The notes beneath the pieces were generated by a model. That model was not told the DNA's origin. It made no database searches and saw only the letters and a list, made by a program, of their open reading frames with translations. 7,621 nt of DNA from positions 1 through 7,621 of the forward strand of contig MTER01000044.1 of assembly GCA_002083985.1 (NCBI GenBank). Reading direction: 5' to 3'. The DNA comes from Candidatus Altarchaeales archaeon A3 (GTDB lineage Archaea > Altiarchaeota > Altiarchaeia > Altiarchaeales > Altiarchaeaceae). The translations under genes were made by a program, and so were the position numbers. Shown here in pieces: positions 4,201 to 7,621 of the stretch; the stretch's first letter is position 1; the number at the start of each line of letters is the position of its first letter.

Positions 4201-7086
4201 ATGAGCAATCTCACGCTTGGAGTTAATGAAAATGCAACTGTTACGCTGACATTTCACACCTCCCAGAACTTTACATGGGAGGCGGTTGATTTTGGGGATA
4301 TACTCCCGAAAGTTTTATTATATGCTGATAATGCATGGTTTTATAATGGTTCGGAATGGCAGAATGTTTCTGATTGTCGTAATTTTACCTGTTATGTAAA
4401 TGGCACAGGCACGGGAATTCAAATTAAGGGCCCGTACTTTACCAAAACAATTGAAGAAAGAACTAAATTTTATTGGACTTTCTTTAGTGTGGGGAATATT
4501 TCAAATAACACACCATGGAAATTAAATTTCACGGTAACTGCAAACGCTTCTGCGGCAATGGAAAGTGCTACAAACTACGGGTATTATACAGGATATTGGA
4601 ATAAATCAACAAAAACAGATTTTGCGAAATTCCTTCCTCCGGTCAGAGTTTATGCCCCGTTTTCGTATTTATTCAAGTTATCGCCGCCACAAATCGCACC
4701 GAATTCTTCAGTAAGATTTTCAATTCATTTTGAGAATACTGTGTTGTATGCGGATATGTACAATATTATCATAAACGATACATTTGGAGAAAATTTAACA
4801 TTTGTGTCTGCTGAGATGATAATTGGAAATAAAACAATTACTTTGATAAATGAAACAAGTGGAAATTGTATTGTTTCAAAATTGCCTGACAATAGAACAA
4901 ATCTATACACAAATTATACGATGATTCCTGAATTGCAGCGGTTAAACAGGACGCAGACGATTGTTATTTACCTTAATGCAAATTCAACATCAAATAAAAC
5001 AGTCAATACAACACAATATAATGCGTCTATGTGTGATGAGGGTGTCAGAAACAATATTATAGTAATATGGGAGATGGGAGGTGGTTTAAAAGTAACAGAT
5101 AATACTTCAACCTGCCCGTTATCCCACTATCCGTTTTTTAATGTTACAAAGTTTCATACTGATATAAGCGAACTTCTTCCGGGGGATATGATGAATTTCA
5201 CAATAAATGTAACATCCGGAGAGGAAAATATTTCAAATTTAAAAATTATTGATTATCTTCCAAAAAGATTAAAGTATATCAACGCAACATTTACTTTATT
5301 TATTAATGGCATAGAAAACAAAACAAATCTTTCAATTGATCCCGCAAATTCTTCAATTAATAATCCATGTATTGGCAACGAAACACAGTATTTCATATTT
5401 GAGGATTGGGGAAGTAATCTGAATTACAGCATAGATTATGCTAACAATTATTCTGTTTATTACAATCTTCCGGCGAATTCAACTCTTTTATTAAATCTCA
5501 CAGTAATGGCTGTTTTATGTGAAAATAATGTTCTTCCGTTAAATCTTACAAACTATGTATATGCAACCGGAGCAGTAATCTCTTATAATGAAACTTCTGA
5601 AACCCAGGCTTTAACAAATCTAATTGCTTATGATGAAGATAATAAAACAATAAATTTAAGGCCTCCGATTTTAACCTGTGCGTTTTCTGTACTGCCTCAC
5701 ATTGAAAAAGACAATTCATACGAGATTGAATTAACGATGACAGAATCAAATTCTGTTCCTTTATATAATCTTTCACATGCCTATAAGCTTTATCCGGGAT
5801 TAAATTTAACATCAGTTTATTTAAAAATTTACAATGATACTAATATCTCATTAATTGAGATTAATATTTCTAATATTTCCTCTTCGGACTGTGTAAACAT
5901 TTCAGGAAATTCAGTTGTTGGAACGAACATTACATTTAATTATTCAAATTATAATTCGTCGTCATCGTTATGTCCTGAATTAGAAAAGCTGTCTAAAATA
6001 AATTCAAGCACTGTTGCTACTATTTTGCTGAATGTTACTGCTTTAACCAATACTACCAACGCAACTGGAAATGGTTTCGCGTACTCAAAAGACGGGACAT
6101 TGCTTTCATGCAGGGATATGTACTGGTATAAGTCAGGGATTGCTTTACCGAATGTAAATAAAACAGCAAACCCCAAAAATTGCACTGAACCAGGAAATTA
6201 TATAAATTATTCAATTGCTTATGTTTACAAAGAAAATATTATCTCCGGTTTGATGTTTATAAAAGACAAGTATCCACAAGGATTCAAATATATTCAAACA
6301 AATAATATAACCATTAACGGCACTGCTAATACTTCCAATTGTTTCTATATGGATGATGAAAACGGAAGAGTGCTTATATGGAAATTTGAAAATTTAAAAG
6401 AAAATGAAACAGTTGTGATAAATTATACGATGTATGAGAATTCAAGTGCTGATGATGATAGTATAAATAAGGTGAATATACAGATTGGATCAAGGATTTA
6501 TTCAAATGCTGCTAATGTAACCATGAGGGTATGCAAACCAATCCCGAATGCTACAAAAACAGGGTCAGAATATGCAGATCCAGGAGATAGATTCAATTAC
6601 ACAATACTTCTTAAAGACCAGTCAACCTGCGATTGCTGTAATGTTTACAATACAACAATTATAGATACATTTTTCTCCATACAATCCGCAAATATTTCCG
6701 CACTGAAACCGGAATTTATATGGATTAACAATGTTTCAGCAAATTTCACATATAACTGCACTTCAAACAATTCATTGTGCAGCATAAATATTTCCTACAT
6801 AAATAACCCTGGACTCGAAAAACTCCAAAAATGGAATAAAACAACAAATTTAACGGTAAAAATACAGATGTTGATACAAGGCTATGAAGGAACGAATGTT
6901 ACAAACAATGCATCGGTTTATGCATTTATGAATGATGGCACCAAAATAAATACAACATCGAATACAGTCACTACGAACATAAAAAGTACGCAGATCTCAA
7001 TAAACAAAACAATAAAAGAAGTTTGCAGGCCCAAACACAAAATTGTAATGTTGGTGTTGATAAGGTTGAACCAGGCGATATTGTAG
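1099..7086 (+). CDS. Giant secreted N-glycosylated surface protein with DUF11-like repeats (frame broken near its end)
   Basis: The frame encodes 1,995 residues, but only about the first 1,980 belong to the protein; the final residues follow a frameshift and are out of frame. Residues 1-46 are a basic leader and a hydrophobic core (CVLFLCAYIAFFLLPL) ending VDA, a plausible signal-peptide cleavage site. The ATG at 1174 (Met26) is an alternative start giving a more typical signal length. Residues 47 to about 470 form a beta-rich head with KPVYVVSG (about 149) and KPILAGRY (about 275) strings, six Cys between 358 and 388, and a WGGGGG turn at 499-504 just after it. From about 695 on, Ig-like DUF11-type repeats begin near 695, 875, 1027, 1188, 1345, 1524, 1684, 1815 and 1965. 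The later ones show the family signature of an ExPGD-like turn, N/Y-x-T/S-I strands and an I-x-D-x-x-P motif. By hand I count about 123 N-x-S/T sequons, so glycosylation by an AglB-type oligosaccharyltransferase is expected. No enzymatic motif is seen. Inferred role: adhesin, stalk or cell-envelope protein. The exact family is unassigned. Confidence 0.85.
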   Translation: MDKFRTDEIRAIDLCAGRGKSRYKFMCVLFLCAYIAFFLLPLHVDAISGTIGGEYFLETPAANPDYATSCAYNDIGQYASGGFYVVGLYDNTFVEVFMMLYNGSEVLFNSTTIDEGAALDFFTNQSNGGASNIFEIKFWHIVATKPVYVVSGTAEGTNVQLPGATTGSNKDVLFFNHITSSCWLKYPNNYYGNADFGGTYIFATENDTLITVSYLDQQGNFTNLIWNGTLDASEYKNFDIDWSLSGSKGGPGANEFTGSPYGYKDARTIKINSSKPILAGRYANDNDQQHWTSSVSGLWSGKEFGIFMNWDQGVGAFVSNPTNETVIVQAWNYTNTSNLQQIGGPVSLTYSGTHRPHCPECVQNCTVEPYSVKRCMFTAFCDMDSSVTCIGSSKINGEALMFVKFNSTNDVYMTAGGLREPNSAYSNKWRMPPVRPGISGGVDLMFKLPPLAAGKYSYYRPYDDFGYYIHREDCGAEDAIINITPYLNIPVNNTQGYSWGGGGGIEADVSGENGLYLHGRNVTVILYTNTSGNFSVVYDPICTQSEGTAYCNYTFHNPDNCNISYVATYTYTYGGRTFNKSIYSLNASCEFGVNILGKIRITNNNGGTSILSLRNLVIKYAGFVDLAMPGADAPSGTRNNIDCMGPSNQSVMCDAYARQWLINLTSPTPFLVYIFSHISNDMMTLQESNGPYTIYSTTATPNLLENKGAKTNITISITNYGTKNPNNLIVNHIIPKELSIVMIPDSTIQIILINFSGVTELNFTINDSAYCTPTAFNKDNLSQNGTICVYENPSTHVTTIRYLLSRLDGVNGGTPFGSPGDILQLKYTARLDETNPSGEISLSTAYNYQYCSPFIYGGYRNETRFPADVKISVPQIDVLKEISPANVTVGESVTIAIYFLDPLLKLENVTVTDEVYTSNLNYSNNATIRQLNGTAVYTPQHSINATNYTELLNVGKYRQNITFNYSTISELANIPPGITTIIEFQSIAVNSSNNISHDCAVIKGFAVGEHNNSAPIDARACYKPPQSSTFISKNMSNLTLGVNENATVTLTFHTSQNFTWEAVDFGDILPKVLLYADNAWFYNGSEWQNVSDCRNFTCYVNGTGTGIQIKGPYFTKTIEERTKFYWTFFSVGNISNNTPWKLNFTVTANASAAMESATNYGYYTGYWNKSTKTDFAKFLPPVRVYAPFSYLFKLSPPQIAPNSSVRFSIHFENTVLYADMYNIIINDTFGENLTFVSAEMIIGNKTITLINETSGNCIVSKLPDNRTNLYTNYTMIPELQRLNRTQTIVIYLNANSTSNKTVNTTQYNASMCDEGVRNNIIVIWEMGGGLKVTDNTSTCPLSHYPFFNVTKFHTDISELLPGDMMNFTINVTSGEENISNLKIIDYLPKRLKYINATFTLFINGIENKTNLSIDPANSSINNPCIGNETQYFIFEDWGSNLNYSIDYANNYSVYYNLPANSTLLLNLTVMAVLCENNVLPLNLTNYVYATGAVISYNETSETQALTNLIAYDEDNKTINLRPPILTCAFSVLPHIEKDNSYEIELTMTESNSVPLYNLSHAYKLYPGLNLTSVYLKIYNDTNISLIEINISNISSSDCVNISGNSVVGTNITFNYSNYNSSSSLCPELEKLSKINSSTVATILLNVTALTNTTNATGNGFAYSKDGTLLSCRDMYWYKSGIALPNVNKTANPKNCTEPGNYINYSIAYVYKENIISGLMFIKDKYPQGFKYIQTNNITINGTANTSNCFYMDDENGRVLIWKFENLKENETVVINYTMYENSSADDDSINKVNIQIGSRIYSNAANVTMRVCKPIPNATKTGSEYADPGDRFNYTILLKDQSTCDCCNVYNTTIIDTFFSIQSANISALKPEFIWINNVSANFTYNCTSNNSLCSINISYINNPGLEKLQKWNKTTNLTVKIQMLIQGYEGTNVTNNASVYAFMNDGTKINTTSNTVTTNIKSTQISINKTIKEVCRPKHKIVMLVLIRLNQAIL

Positions 7087-7621
7087 TCTATAATGTTACC
7101 GTATCCAACAATGGAGATGCAGTTGCTCATGACTTATACATTACCGATACACTGCCTATTGGATTTGATTATGTTAACAACTCTGTAGTAAATGCGACAT
7201 TAGTTGAATCAGGATCTTCAGGATCGAAAAAATATGTTAAATTTTATGTTGGAAATCTGTCAAACAGCAGTAGCATAACGGTATTTTATAATACCACGGT
7301 TTCATCATCAGCATCTAACATATCTAAAAATTCAGTAATTCTTGAGGGATTTGATGGAATGAACAGACCAATTCAGCCAACAGCTGTTCAATCCACAGTT
7401 ATTGTAAACAAGCCAAAACTTGAAGTTAAAAAGAGTTCAAATAAAACAACAGCAGAGCCAGGAGATTTTGTTAATTTTACATTAAATTTAACTACTAATG
7501 CAAATTTATACAATTTTACAGTAACTGACTTACTTCCTGCAAACTTTGAATATATTTCTGCACAGCCAGCTCCATTATCAATAAGTGGACAACAGCTTAC
7601 ATTTAACATTTCGCAAATTAA
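3181..7621 (+). repeat. Array of about ten DUF11/Ig-like repeats in the surface protein (protein-level repeat)
   Basis: At least ten units of about 130-180 residues follow one another. The pattern is a short basic opening such as DVLKEISP, NVNKTANP, NATKTGSE, SINKTIKE or EVKKSSNK; then a turn such as LLPGD, TEPGN, ADPGD, VEPGD or AEPGD; then paired beta strands; then I-x-D-x-x-P with a following Y-I/V. Units 7-10 are closest to the DUF11 consensus, while units 1-4 are more diverged and lack the PGD turn. The ninth unit starts in the main frame near 6991 and finishes in the -1 frame; the tenth (from about 7413) lies wholly in the -1 frame and is cut by the window end. The DNA of the units is not similar enough to look like recent tandem duplication. 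Confidence 0.75.
7041..7621 (+). CDS. Frameshifted continuation of the giant surface protein (3' partial)
   Basis: Starting around 7041, the frame one base earlier than the main frame reads NCNVGVDKVEPGDIVVYNVT and runs without a stop to the window end, about 193 codons. It completes the ninth DUF11-like repeat (IVVYNVTVSNNGDA, then YITDTLPIGFDYV) and contains most of a tenth (KLEVKKSSNKTTAEPGD, then FTVTDLLPANFEYISA). Sequon density stays as high as before the break (NVT, NNS, NAT, NLS, NSS, NTT, NIS, NKT, NFT, NLT). The first in-frame ATG is only at 7359, in the middle of a domain, so this is not a separate gene. One extra base in CCC (7030-7032) or AAAA (7039-7042) would join the two frames cleanly. 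The true C-terminus, and any membrane anchor or sorting signal, lies beyond the window. Confidence 0.85.

Noticed and set aside
6979..7045. Programmed -1 ribosomal frameshifting joining the main frame to the continuation
   Set aside because: The in-phase A AAA AGT at 6981-6987 is not a canonical slippery heptamer, and shifting there would destroy the conserved SINKTIKEV opening of the ninth repeat. Closer to the needed point there is no slippery heptamer in phase.
7087..7621. A separate downstream gene starting after the stop at 7086
   Set aside because: The continuation begins in mid-domain before 7086, its first in-frame ATG is at 7359 inside the domain, and it has no signal peptide or ribosome binding site.

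Overview
The window looks archaeal. It is AT-rich and holds two extracellular proteins saturated with N-glycosylation sequons (N-x-S/T). The larger one starts with a hydrophobic signal segment and continues as an array of DUF11-type Ig-like repeats. Neither visible start has a strong Shine-Dalgarno sequence, and a TATA-like box about 24 bases before the large gene's ATG would suit a leaderless archaeal transcript. I cannot name the lineage. A low-GC DPANN-type archaeon or a low-GC methanogen would fit, and a bacterium is not formally excluded.

Layout. (1) Positions 2-388 are the 3' end of a secreted protein: a sequon-rich, probably beta-helical stretch followed by a C-terminal dockerin-like calcium-binding domain. 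(2) Positions 389-1098 form a 710-base intergenic region with about one quarter G+C by eye. It is not featureless: a nested, imperfect inverted-repeat structure of about 570 bp spans 438-1008, with two perfect AT-rich hairpins near its centre. A second inverted-repeat pair (791-807 and 1054-1070) has one copy right next to the putative promoter of the next gene. (3) Positions 1099 to the window end encode a giant secreted surface glycoprotein of at least about 2,170 codons. It has a signal peptide, an N-terminal beta-rich region with a cysteine cluster (possibly IgGFc-binding-like), then ten recognisable DUF11-like repeats of about 130-180 residues each. It carries roughly 120 sequons by hand count in the first 1,980 residues.

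The giant reading frame stops at 7086, but the same repeat architecture continues in the -1 frame without a break to the window end. One missing base between about 7027 and 7042 explains this. It is either a sequencing or assembly error in a short homopolymer, or a real frameshift. The stop at 7086 should not be taken as the natural C-terminus.

Taken together, this is a cell-envelope locus: a dockerin-bearing exoprotein and a very large glycosylated, adhesin- or stalk-like surface protein in the same orientation. A repeat-derived element between them probably separates their transcription. No enzyme, RNA gene, CRISPR array or intact transposase is visible.
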